From RGIG4790 sp964437615 (lineage in GTDB: Bacteria > Bacillota > Clostridia > Christensenellales > UBA1242), in assembly GCA_964437615.1 (NCBI GenBank), contig CAYTHL010000003.1:1-50662 (forward strand): a DNA stretch of 50,662 nucleotides. Direction: 5' to 3'. Under the pieces are notes generated by a model that was given only the letters and a program-made list of their open reading frames with translations, ran no database searches and was not told the origin of the DNA. This document shows, piece by piece, positions 15,001 through 20,441 of this stretch (position 1 is the first letter of the stretch; each line of letters begins with the position of its first letter). The position numbers and the translations under genes are program-made.

Positions 15001-16780
15001 ATTTTGGGCATCGTACAAAGATAGGTTGTTAACAATATAGCTATACAAGTCGGCTGTGTTTTTAATTGTTACGCTGTTTTCACTAGTATCTGTAGCTGTG
15101 TAACACTCAAAACTATAACCTACCCTTTCTGGCTCAATCAATTCGGTTACATTATAGGTATAGTAATTAATTGTAGAGCCATAGACTAAATCTACATTTA
15201 CAACATAGGTTATAGGTTTCCAAATAGCATATAGTGTTAGAGCAGTAATAGAACTATCTGTCTCTTTTGCCTTTAAGTATTCTGCGTATAATTCATTATG
15301 ATTTTTTTCTAGGTAAACATTTTCTCCGTCTTGTGTTAAAGACCAGCCCTCAAAGGTATATGCATCTCTATAAAATTCTGGTAGAGAACTTTGTCCGTCA
15401 TCAAATGTATAGGTTTGGGTAATAGTGGTTTCGTTATTAGAAGATTTGCCACCGTTACCATTAAATGTTACATTGTATGCTACTTTTTCCCATTTTGCAT
15501 ACACAGTTATGTCATAATCTTTTACTTGTATATTATCACTATTGCCTACACTTTGGCCTTCTTTAACCTTTTTAGAAAGACCTGTGTCGTAAAACCAACC
15601 ACCAAACACATAACCATGACGGCTAGGCTCTGCCCACACTCCTATTGTGTCTAGATATTTGTAGGTATAGGTTTTTTCTCTGTTTTCTGGGTCGTCATCA
15701 TAGTAAGCAAGTGTAGACCCAGAGTCTTGCACATCGTTAAGATCTAATGATATAGAATATGTATTTCTAATATAATATAACTTTATAGTATTGTTGCCGT
15801 CTCCGTACAATCTTGCATCACTAACTAAATATTCTCCGCTAGAATATAGTGTATCGTCATTAAATTCAACCTTATATAATGTGTAGCCATATAAAGTTGT
15901 GTCGTTTGCTTTTTGTTTACTCTCTTCGGACAAATATACTTGGTTTACAAGATCGTCAGCATAGTATATAGTGCTTCCGTTATACCAAGTGGTGCCCTCA
16001 CCAAACGAATATTCTTCTAAAGATGCGTCTTCAGTAGTCGTGTTCTCTCTGTAAGCTATTACTTCAACATTTACCTTATTTGCTTGCCAAATTGCATACA
16101 GGGTTATATCATTGTCGTAATTGTAAGTTAGCCCGCTTGTGTTAGTAATTGTAGCCTCTCCGATGCTAGAGGTACTCCACCCAAGCAGATTATAACCACT
16201 ACGCACTATTGAAGGCATGTCTGTTTCGCTTAAAACGCTGCCATAGTACACTTGCTTGCTATAAATAGTTACTCCGTCTACACTATCGGTTTCTACCTCT
16301 TTAAATTCTGCTTTATTTACTGTGTTGGTGCTGTCGTTACTATTAAACGATAGCGTATAAGCGTTTCTTAAATAATATACAGCAAAGTATGATTTTGTAG
16401 TGTCTGTAGCACCGGCATGTGCTAAGGTGTTTGTACCGGTAAGTGTAGATTTTGTGGTGTCTAGGGTAAACCCTTTTACTGCGCTTAACGCCCCTTCTAC
16501 CAAGTTTAAGTCTACATCACTATTTGGAGCCGCATAGAAAGTTTTAGTATATTCACTATACTCGCTTATAGGAGTATTGTTTTCACCCAATTTTTGTTCG
16601 TAATAAACAATTATATAGGCGCGATCGGCAATAACATTCCATTTTGCGTATAAGGTCCTTTCTGCCCAGTCTGCATTCATTATTGTGCTTTCTTCTAACT
16701 TATTTGTGCAATTTTCATCTAAATACCAGCCGGCAAATTCCCAACAAACATCAAGACCATAATCTTTGTTTAGTTTGCCC
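1..16780 (-). repeat. Protein-level array of InlB/Listeria-Bacteroides B-type repeats
   Basis: Translated on the minus strand, this segment repeats a unit of about 70-100 residues: a beta strand, a variable linker, a GY-x-(F/L)-x-GW core, and an LYAVW, VYAQY or similar strand leading into the next unit. I count by eye about 30 to 35 GW-type cores, many degenerate (GYxxxGY, GFxFxGW). The DNA is less conserved than the protein, so this is an old, diverged array rather than recent tandem duplication. It is part of the giant surface protein gene. Confidence 0.8.
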
Positions 16781-18417
16781 TCGGTAGTAAAGCCCTCACT
16801 TTCTAGCACACTAAATATTGTTGCCCCAACCGAAATTTCTACATTTGTGTTAAGTATATTGTTAATACTTCCCAACTCGTCTGTGCTAGGTTTTGTTGTA
16901 GATTCTATAGCCGTATTTGCATCCAATTTAATATAGTAAGACCCTATGGTTTCTTGACCGTTATAAGATTTACGCATATAAAAGTCGCCACTGGTCATAT
17001 TAAACTGCTTGTAGACGGCGCTTGTTGCGTTTGTTGGACCTTCTACAGCCAAAACTCCGTCTATATAATTTTGGTTAAATGCATCGGCGGCAACAGATGT
17101 AATTTTGCTATTTTTGCCAAAGTTTATATATTCTAGGTTTTCAAATTTTTTAAAAGCCTCGTTGCCAATGCTAACAATATTTTCTGACAAGGTAACACTG
17201 GTTACTTTAGAATCGTCAAACAAGGCTAAGAAATCTGCATTTACAACGCCAGCGCCCGTTATATTTAGCTCTATTTCGTCTGCTATAGTGCCGTCTTCCC
17301 ATGTATTGCCGTCTTGGTAAAAGGTAAATATCGATTTATTGTAATTGTCAATTTTGCCGCCAATGCCGCCAATGCTGCCAAGAACATCTAGGTTTATATT
17401 GGTGCCATTAGCCACATTTACTATAGCAAGATTGTCAAAAGCACTTAGTGCGCCATCATCTAAGTTGGATATATTTGCAGCAACATTTACATATTTTAAA
17501 CTAGTAGAAAGAGCCTGAAATTTGTTCATAAAGTCTTTTGTTAAGGTTTCTTCGGCAAAATATATGTTTAAGGTGTCTATTTTGGATACTTTTTCTCCGT
17601 CAGCGTCGGTAGTATAAAAGTTGCTCTCGTCAATTTCTAGGTTGGAATAATTGTATACACTTAATGTTGACAAATTGGTTAAGCCAATTAGGGCAGAACC
17701 TTCGATAGTGATATCTCCAGCAGCGCTAATTTCTACATTTGTAACTGTGTCGCTATTTAGCCCAAGACTGTTAGAAACTTCGCCAGAGGCACCAGCTATA
17801 TTTATAGTGGTTAGGTTATCTGCTCCGCTAAGCGCATCTGACTTAAGAGTAAGTTTGCTAGCGTCTTCTACAACAAGAGTGGTTACACCCGAACCAGCAA
17901 AAGCCGTTGCACCAACACTTGTTACCGATGATGGAATTGTTAAATTTGACAAACTTTCGCAACCAGCAAAAACACTATCTCCTATGGTTACAAGATTAGA
18001 ATATGTTACCCCGTCGCTGTTGGTTACCTTTTCTATAACAATGCTCTCTATAAGTTTGTTAGACTCCATAATGCTAGCATCAAAAGCGTTGTCTAAGATT
18101 GCCGTTACTGGTATACCATTTTTAGATGCCGGTACAACAACTTCTGTTTTTACCGTGCCGTCTTGAGCACCAAGATAACGAATAATTTCGTAATGTTCAT
18201 CTCCGCCATTATTTACATAGCGCATCAAAAACTCGCCTACAACCACATCCTCGGTGTAAACACTGTTTGAACATCGTGATAGAAAAATAGCTATTGGAAC
18301 AACAGCCGCTGTTAGAAAAAACAAAATACTAAAAACCAACATGGTTATTTTAGTACCTTTTTTCATACCATGATTCTTTTTTTGAATGTCGTTTTGTGTT
18401 TGAGATAAATTATCCAT
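1..18417 (-). CDS. Giant cell-surface protein, LRR plus InlB-type B-repeats (C-terminus outside window)
   Basis: The frame is open from the ATG at 18417 to position 1, giving at least 6139 residues (roughly 650 kDa) with no stop. The start is preceded by AGGGTGG as ribosome binding site. Residues about 20-42 form one hydrophobic segment after a Lys-rich N-terminus, so this is a signal peptide or membrane anchor. About residues 95-440 are BspA-type leucine-rich repeats (for example IGDSVFAGCESL and IPSSVTSVG). From about residue 560 onward the protein is a long chain of Listeria-Bacteroides B-repeats, recognised by GYTFAGW-like cores followed by LYAVW or similar strands. These are interspersed with divergent B-repeats carrying GYxI cores. 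Such domains occur in surface adhesins and internalins. I infer a surface protein binding host, mucus or other cells. No catalytic domain was recognised. The anchor, if any, lies beyond the window. Confidence 0.9.
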   Translation of the reverse strand, partial: MDNLSQTQNDIQKKNHGMKKGTKITMLVFSILFFLTAAVVPIAIFLSRCSNSVYTEDVVVGEFLMRYVNNGGDEHYEIIRYLGAQDGTVKTEVVVPASKNGIPVTAILDNAFDASIMESNKLIESIVIEKVTNSDGVTYSNLVTIGDSVFAGCESLSNLTIPSSVTSVGATAFAGSGVTTLVVEDASKLTLKSDALSGADNLTTINIAGASGEVSNSLGLNSDTVTNVEISAAGDITIEGSALIGLTNLSTLSVYNYSNLEIDESNFYTTDADGEKVSKIDTLNIYFAEETLTKDFMNKFQALSTSLKYVNVAANISNLDDGALSAFDNLAIVNVANGTNINLDVLGSIGGIGGKIDNYNKSIFTFYQDGNTWEDGTIADEIELNITGAGVVNADFLALFDDSKVTSVTLSENIVSIGNEAFKKFENLEYINFGKNSKITSVAADAFNQNYIDGVLAVEGPTNATSAVYKQFNMTSGDFYMRKSYNGQETIGSYYIKLDANTAIESTTKPSTDELGSINNILNTNVEISVGATIFSVLESEGFTTEGKLNKDYGLDVCWEFAGWYLDENCTNKLEESTIMNADWAERTLYAKWNVIADRAYIIVYYEQKLGENNTPISEYSEYTKTFYAAPNSDVDLNLVEGALSAVKGFTLDTTKSTLTGTNTLAHAGATDTTKSYFAVYYLRNAYTLSFNSNDSTNTVNKAEFKEVETDSVDGVTIYSKQVYYGSVLSETDMPSIVRSGYNLLGWSTSSIGEATITNTSGLTYNYDNDITLYAIWQANKVNVEVIAYRENTTTEDASLEEYSFGEGTTWYNGSTIYYADDLVNQVYLSEESKQKANDTTLYGYTLYKVEFNDDTLYSSGEYLVSDARLYGDGNNTIKLYYIRNTYSISLDLNDVQDSGSTLAYYDDDPENREKTYTYKYLDTIGVWAEPSRHGYVFGGWFYDTGLSKKVKEGQSVGNSDNIQVKDYDITVYAKWEKVAYNVTFNGNGGKSSNNETTITQTYTFDDGQSSLPEFYRDAYTFEGWSLTQDGENVYLEKNHNELYAEYLKAKETDSSITALTLYAIWKPITYVVNVDLVYGSTINYYTYNVTELIEPERVGYSFECYTATDTSENSVTIKNTADLYSYIVNNLSLYDAQNEKYFKFTAVWKANDTTDYKVTIIRENLDGTYASDSLTLSFQGTTASAAYDSQDALKQDIEEESGSIAKLLKNANFSLQGFVFSSYSTNLENNSLEIAADGSLEITVYYARDYIKVTVNIDSQNAGITSAVLTGTEQGYVKDNSNEEDQNVYYVKYEAIVNLSATIAEGYRFVGWYYSGETTEFSSNNPTNLTITSEVTIVAKALPKDLTIYYNSNSNGAVADPANGYITYNATSTLDVSLIGARYGYTFMGWATTIDAASAEYAINDSKISLTVDQTNALFTVSGAIVTNRTLYAVWQQNTIQVQYATEEGTVDAQFNTTLTYDNSFVLQGAETFHKYGYTLTNWVYTKGETTYNYAAGTTLSAGDKTTANSVNGLYYLVFGEDNYEQKTITLKASYTANTFDVIFAPGSGTGTSQTVTATYNDDLFSLATGYTKTGYTFAGFSIDTEASSQDNLITAGGKTTVNALYAQLFGEENAENYTQGKSITLVANYTANTYTILFVGKADGASSTIVLKWPTDSSLVVAKDANNKDIVATKATDQTYGDYYYIGCTYDVAITLVDLTSGSYGYTLAGYTFTYWIPQEGTAYDKIVASQTITNLTATNNGTVVLYTNFESGNVTYTYNVKLQDLTGAEETEYYIQNGTGTGEIDTELSWSTIAALGGNITGFEFYGYYVGDNFYTSGGTNITSNLVLTLVYARKYNTVSVNISNGEASLTTNTQENIVGVTKNDDGTYKVYYGATVTVNAEAAEGYKITGYTLKLSGEEDETTIATTIKYEYLADGGINIATAVQSFTMQYMGGEDVLGTDKLQYNQETATLTLVTKTGYTLTGYTTKIGETKITLNVESNAITINKTQINNLFSNYSTNTTVIDGRVVELTANFTANTYTLTISSGSENATLTAADSALIVGSTTSGTSLQFTLTYDQTYTLDKLISKVERKGHTLVGFGSSVNFAGTTDADKEVLSNYSVTNLTAENGGTAQITAQWQAQTIEITYNNNGGNGASQTQNVTYIESGNSESEFYGIIFTKTGYTLTGWAISREATTADFNYSATMTATNIDALYNAADTNLAITLYAVWKQNTYTVEYLMSKPSGELGNCGVIESAVSGMTAVYDVNNNVIGYSMGYTYDVAASYPDIYTLYGYTFAGWSATANATTASIQAGDQLINLISTNNGTITYYAAFKANTITVVYNANVPTDTSSTTEETISNDTATYNVAFNLTTSKYTLYGYSFVGWAETITSAVISIADVTVLGQTVDATSVNTWYSTLLGGAEYTSLTKNLYAVWQKNSITISYYANGGAFDDGQNPTESTYYYDTDGQFVAIPSKNGYTFTGWSQSKESAVADENLEYKNQSVELKASVINNLYTTALGGGAYTGSLKISLWAVYSPNTYTIYFNKNLPTDENDAEQTKDSKDIVFGETLTGNYISTLTGYKFLGYSIDKEGKSFLFDENGALINNAVNGLSNYTDGDAKWTYYAESTVTVYAQYTKNNYNLVITADSNIASVTVAAGETSYTNIDSGNIYTFSIPYKTSVTIVATTNTGFVFSKILVNGTEQTFEAETQNYKQTATFTYTIKAGETANNITINSEAASYTLTVDVSGANIASVSANGVAGTANNGTYTFSATYGESVSLSIVATDGYRITAVTGAVDTIGSQTTTYTGTVEIAAGGNKIVVATEARYYALSIDGNGGTITVKYNSGTQTVTDNNITLYAQFNTNKLFYNAGDVYYEISSISASKVGYKVTGINKISGETSTQIVDVNSSNELYVYLKDNWADYQTETTSAKITYIAKTNINFTVSIKLQDLGQETYTIDEQYNITLTGTTDTTIDYTYLQTKLTEAGKALPTITGFSLDATNFTPTTLSGDGTTVVYVYYNRIEYKISVVVYLQNTEGNFVADTADASTVVGTTFDRDYQYGAQIELSAADKTGYKTAVWYANYTSEKFGDQITSPYTVISAATLYVVFSRIEISVQVNGYYQTFADAEADEYSAATENFGTLTGTGTYLYETTATITAKDEVGYTFDGFFTSPDFAENSSLNYTLTDGTYIVTLADLAENQVVYVRYTLKSNTLTIEISKGVNNLTLTNANGIISSGDGIYKVYYGATGTFTFTLSDGYSISGAKITIAETDYALTITNASVSVSYTYLADGKLTISATPDAATYTVYVENQKLGTNEATNTNTYTETTDAITSYTDAEITINDIIGGGHLTEGFEIYAYSLDGINLVTALSGSFGTDSFVVAAGSGTKIYLYYTRKMVAYSIAASQDSAQASSNNELKLYNTQASTVLDETISSGVGYIAEGKVQYGSCVVVYSTVQDGYKVTKITINLTETTFTENNSAYVSSSFTAQSEISVELTIAGKNIYIALTPNTTVYGLLEISNSGEYFPVEFSVPESINVLAENNEAASAQTETLTVGTTYTFADPKWTLDGYTFAGWSTLVGGLETTGITEDTRFSSNALDIKYITGTQLSADDVYALYTSVGEGKTLTLYTIWQAKTYTVTLYRDITFAENLGTLTYYVDLATSPYFVTIPTPTKGGYTANGWQLYISTSIKGGTFGATGWSSSDSRTLYNTYTTYGDNLSLCMTWKAQTITIQLDLYGQDISQDEYSAKDATSKDSYSSLTLSVSDNSSYTSDSNIHYLDLLNFVEKEISEDILSNYTIYAISEYKTGDLKTKDNLKETDFFCTKEHDEEPVVINVYLVRNSYNITVDANGGKFDSADTSTITGVYGAKLYNLLAGTTFAATKTGYNLLADTYFVKNSSDELIELAEDQLITSATTVYLAWQKDTFKVVYNFGSSTEEDVATYDTEYNIKTTAFENSGYTLTGWATDAGKETADYTLNAKISSATVNTWYGETGVGKNGTKNLYAVWAANYYLVSIEADGGEVEFTYEGGTFVVGQAEQTGAIYVLYGTSNLYYAQTSPAYKGDGVSVYEVTNITITKEGYTPLGLYSGETVKISADSSELITPYSEAENLALTAKYSINQYKLQVTTDPSRIEISGVKYESDTEYSEISWDSTDGGIYIAWFDYGTIVSLTATTKTGYQFINLTNDGWTLLPGGSATIQKYTIGLNNEFSISAEPISINVSYSLGGSYTYYDDTTKKQVSLVAPTESDAKYNTALIIKGIENVEKTFGYTFDYWKLNIDADKKFHAGDTISASDICSYYGDYTDYGYNGLTFTAMWKEDEYEVSLDSNGGTWAEGISTTVKVTYTQTSVSLPTSDNISRYGYTFGGWATQDGAEISLADLYAQYYNNGAKNGTPTVYAVWSGDKFNITLNVDDTTYSASLTYGQAGSLYSTEDGKLAQNPSKTGYYFNGWTLSAESTELFVNSTDNGSLTETQVNTLYGKTTSGSITLYAYFNPNTNTRYSVVVNVEMLENTTATQTITLEGTTGDNLVADTVKAAAENAFNTETYGNLDLATYFNLDLTDSAIGAVVIAADGTTKVTLNYKRKSYTVSLAVQEQGTDGTYTSATAQEGTLSFSSATFTLSEDLRYGVNVLGLLSYSQTDSQKAEFTLEGYYYTTDGVVGDAIGDNDILSSNITITTKFRRNKYTITVEQYYQTVDNAKDGVYSKDTEKAAGTVTGAGSYYYGLTISDLLSATKKTGFSLVGYYTSLSNGEKGYTLGNELSTETITADVTIYVVFSRNYFTVNITNTDKLSSVTIKDTTYTTTTKYNLYYGEQYTLKITTISGYTISVAKENGNTIPLTTTEEGNSGNKFKYSYSYTSAENLTYTYLTIALTLAEAEVDYNVYYVYQNPDGSYGDDAVFGNTYQATSGSSVTISTFSSTGLQSYYSYYRWATDATAASLSSTTQFTVAADGSTKIYLYYNLYTYGFSQTASNNSRAGLNSFVIYIADDTSKTSVTSVRYGQEIVVQIAVKTGYALSGLYIGGTLSSEVVTGGTSITFTGADNIYTSAKITLTEEYYELLKTLSNSGTIPLIYIISEYSYVVEYYSYNGDTKLYSQTIYVGTETPLTSASVIASEEGGSSINIGGFEFAGWTTSANATKIVDAASIEYADGQSITDIYTDVTVAVKLYAAYKGKQCTITYNVSGGDAISAGNYTVKEETQKVTLVTPTYEGHTFTGWTVVFESQTGFSYNNNVVTISANAYGDITATASWSANTFTIKFDDNKPTNTTGTISGTVNDVTAEYDKSLTLDGSKYNLDGYAFSGWATTADATVSEYTESITISADTINQWYKGLVADNGGVYEANLTKTLYAVWSTEASTYTVIVKLQTLTNSYEEKTLTDTANTDSTITYTMALNVILNAIKNDVIDLTGYQIVTTEETFKSATVTGDGEAKVTITYNRIVSAITVNIYTQNTSGNYVADPAGGSVDISASTLSGNNVMYGDSYTLTAKANTSFSFVGYYSSTTFTEANKLSDTDGTYTASMPAKAVTVYALFNRDVYTISLAGRTQSGENAGKTTLTSSVYDLEVSNGVGGTISSSVTTYYYGMTIADIITAEAYDGFVMVDGLYTLDASGNFVKITETTITSSLSGQTIYALFTRTTINVEIEYDSSYIDSIVVTGAGVVENTNSGVSTSATRLFGGIKLVTPMASTYSQTNTQTVYYTVPYGVEVTIVITTQSGYQLQSISFNGGSPITEFENIGISENKLVYTYKYVFTNKYTTSPLEITFETKSYANTPYQYVNVVQGLDGYYAKSGAATGSNGATDSAVTVSTLVTPRDGFTYIGWSKELSTTAANLEDATSFTIEGSGQTVVYLYFQRLTYSVNISYNAAILDKISIALSGTGVTGSASAGYTVAYGASVTITITSADGYTLDVITANGDNCTISGTSSSFTVEALTAGSTYNISVTGHANTYTVEYYTYNGTSPITTSTYIYDTEGTLLTANKINTANDNALVVNGYGFAGWSETKPASLTVAAKYTDGATVYNWTKTDNDTITLYAVYTGNSYDITYDYAGGEVESANTGSYTTSVGSTEITLTEPTKTGYTFDKWTIDWDANSTEAHGETLPSISGNTLTIGANVYGNITILANYTANTFVIVYNGNNPSSNSTPSGTV

Positions 18418-18547
18418 AATCCACCCTTTTAGATAGTTTTTGCCGTTAGATTTGCTATTATTTACCATCTGACATGCTAATTTTGTAGTTTTTAGCCGAA
18501 TTTAGGCACAGAATACCCAAAATGCGCGCGAAAAACCGCATATTTTG

Positions 18548-18640
18548 TAAGTGAGACTGTAAATTATTGTGTTTTTACGCTATTTTTTGAAAAATTTTGT
18601 TTCAAAAATATTAGTTAATTTGTGTTTTTTGCCTCACTTA
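18548..18640. repeat. Inverted repeat in the 5' leader of the giant surface gene
   Basis: TAAGTGAG (18548-18555) and CTCACTTA (18633-18640) are perfect inverted copies. They lie between the promoter and the start codon of the giant gene and could close a long stem in its ~225-nt leader, or be an operator pair. No known riboswitch class is recognised. Confidence 0.35.
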
Positions 18641-18647
18641 TGTTCAT

Positions 18648-18676
18648 ATTTTAACAAATTAGCGTATTTTTGTCAA
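18648..18676 (-). promoter_or_regulatory. Sigma-A-type promoter of the giant surface protein gene
   Basis: On the minus strand, TTGACA (18676-18671) is followed after 17 nt by TAAAAT (18653-18648). It lies about 230 nt upstream of the start codon, so the mRNA has a long leader. Consensus match and spacing make it a strong candidate. Confidence 0.75.
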
Positions 18677-18719
18677 TTATTTACAGCAATTTTTAAAATA
18701 TTTTTATATAATAAAAAAT

Positions 18720-18736
18720 AACCCCTGCAAGGGGTT
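18720..18736 (-). terminator. Intrinsic terminator after the VanW-domain gene
   Basis: A seven-pair stem, AACCCCT / AGGGGTT with a GCA loop, is followed on the minus strand by ATTTTTTATT. It separates the VanW-domain gene from the promoter of the giant gene. Confidence 0.75.
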
Positions 18737-18948
18737 TTATGTCTGTAAATAAAGTTTTTAAAAATAGAGGGCGAAAAGTTTATACACTTGCCTAATACTT
18801 CTAAAACAAGTATAGGTTGGTTTAGGCATCAGCTTTTGGCAAAAAACACAAAGCCTCATTGTGTGATATAAAAAAGTTGTGGCGGAGACATCAGCTTTGG
18901 GCTAAACCGGCCAAAAAATATATTTGCAATCTTTTAAGCGCTAACAAA
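18737..18948. other. Intergenic region without recognisable gene
   Basis: This 212-bp stretch lies between the VanW-domain gene stop and its terminator. It contains two similar short motifs (CATCAGCTTTTGG near 18828 and CATCAGCTTTGGG near 18889) but no open frame with a ribosome binding site. Together with the leader of the giant gene it makes up the 531-bp gap upstream of 18417. Confidence 0.4.
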
Positions 18949-20214
18949 CTAATCTAAATGCAAAACTACACCTTTTTTGGGATTGTATGTGTTGTCGCGG
19001 ATTTTTACCGTTTTTATTAATGTGTCGCCCTCGTAATAATCTAAATACCCGTATGCCCTATATCCGTCTATGCCGTAACTAACCCTTATATCTCCAGTTA
19101 AATTGTTTTGCAAAAGGTCTATATTGGGATATTTATTTGCGTCGCACTCCACCAAATCTTCACCAGCGGGCAAATCTTGATATTTTTGGTATCGGCGCAC
19201 TAGTTTGTATTTAGGAGTTTTGCCATATACACATACCTTGCATATGTCGCCTATGCAAGCTGCGGCAATTATACAGTCGCCGCCGGTATTGTTGGTTATT
19301 TTTAGGTCGCTAGTGCCAAAATTAACCATGGCGTCAAAGCACGGCATTACATAACTTGCTGGCAAACTATGGTTATGAACTTCGGAAATATCTAGCCCAG
19401 CGAGCAAGCAGGCGTTATACATGGTGGTACTAACCTGGCATACGCCACCACCCACGCCTTCTGTGTACCTTCCCCCCACAATTATTTTTGCTGTTTGATA
19501 GTCATTTTCTTGGTTGCGCTCGCCTGTAAGTTTATTAAAACTAATAGTTTCGCCCGCTTTTATTATTGTTCCATTTATGGCATTAATGGCTGTTTGAATA
19601 TTGTGCCGCCTTTGAGCCCCACTGCTAGAAAAAGATGTGTAAAAACTTCCGGCAAGTTTAAATTTGTCTTTAATATCTTTTTTACAAACTTTAGCATAAT
19701 CCACAACAGTTTTTACATTTATTTTTTCAATTTTATTTAAAGATAAATTGTTAAAAATTTGATTATATAAACCATTTTTGTCAATTTTATAGCCATTTTT
19801 CATTTCTTTAAAGGCAATTTTGCAGTTATTTTGCATAGCATACGGCATAGCATCTTGGGGAGTAACATTTATTTTTGTTGCAAGATTATTTAAAAAATTT
19901 TCAAGCCCGGGGTATAGATAATTTATCGCTTGCTCTAAGGAAAAACCCATAGATAATATATTATTAATTATTTTGTATTTGTTTATAGAACTCTCATTTG
20001 CTATGCTTAGCCTAATTTTACTTACACCACTTGTATCTGGAAAATATGTAAACGTTTGGTCATTATAGAAAAAGTCTAGACTGTTATTTGTACAACTTGT
20101 GGCGTAACTTTGCTTAATATTAGTTTGACTATAAATAAAATTTAAAGCAAATAAATTTGCAATTGCAAAAACTGCCACCATACATATAGCAGACTTAAAA
20201 CAAAAAGTTTTCAT
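18949..20214 (-). CDS. VanW-family secreted/membrane-anchored protein
   Basis: The 421-residue product begins with a hydrophobic segment (residues about 8-28), so it is exported and probably anchored. The C-terminal half carries the VanW domain: AGETISFN, then GGRYTEGVGGGVCQVSTT, then the HNHSLPASY motif and FDAMVNFG. The GGG-(I/V)-CQ-(V/I)-ST motif is the family hallmark. The N-terminal half is likely the peptidoglycan-binding-like region usually found upstream of VanW domains (YoaR type). The biochemical role of VanW domains is unknown; they are common in cell-wall contexts of Gram-positive bacteria. No good ribosome binding site is visible before the ATG. It lies just downstream of cca on the same strand, but a strong hairpin separates the two, so it is probably its own unit. 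Confidence 0.85.
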   Translation of the reverse strand: MKTFCFKSAICMVAVFAIANLFALNFIYSQTNIKQSYATSCTNNSLDFFYNDQTFTYFPDTSGVSKIRLSIANESSINKYKIINNILSMGFSLEQAINYLYPGLENFLNNLATKINVTPQDAMPYAMQNNCKIAFKEMKNGYKIDKNGLYNQIFNNLSLNKIEKINVKTVVDYAKVCKKDIKDKFKLAGSFYTSFSSSGAQRRHNIQTAINAINGTIIKAGETISFNKLTGERNQENDYQTAKIIVGGRYTEGVGGGVCQVSTTMYNACLLAGLDISEVHNHSLPASYVMPCFDAMVNFGTSDLKITNNTGGDCIIAAACIGDICKVCVYGKTPKYKLVRRYQKYQDLPAGEDLVECDANKYPNIDLLQNNLTGDIRVSYGIDGYRAYGYLDYYEGDTLIKTVKIRDNTYNPKKGVVLHLD

Positions 20215-20378
20215 ATTTGTAGTATGTCAAAATTCGACAAAATTATTAATATTTGGTGCTTTAAAATTAAAGCAAATTTTTTATTAAAATAATTTAATTT
20301 ACATATTTTGATATATAAATTTTAATAAAGTGCAGTTTTTATTATTAAAACACAATATAAAAAATTAAAAATATATTA

Positions 20379-20422
20379 AAAAGTGCAAAAGTTGTAAAAT
20401 TTACTTTAACTTTTGCACTTTT
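20379..20422 (-). terminator. Intrinsic terminator after cca
   Basis: A perfect 15-bp stem, AAAAGTGCAAAAGTT / AACTTTTGCACTTTT, with a 14-nt loop begins 20 nt past the cca stop. On the minus strand it is followed by a T-rich tract. The U-runs on both sides would make it work in both directions. Confidence 0.85.
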
Positions 20423-20441
20423 ATACAATTTATACAAATTT

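Noticed and set aside
1..18166. Many plus-strand open frames of 60-171 codons across this region
   Set aside because: They lie antisense to the continuous giant minus-strand gene, have no ribosome binding sites and give low-complexity, Val/Ser- or Cys/Tyr-rich products caused by its codon bias.
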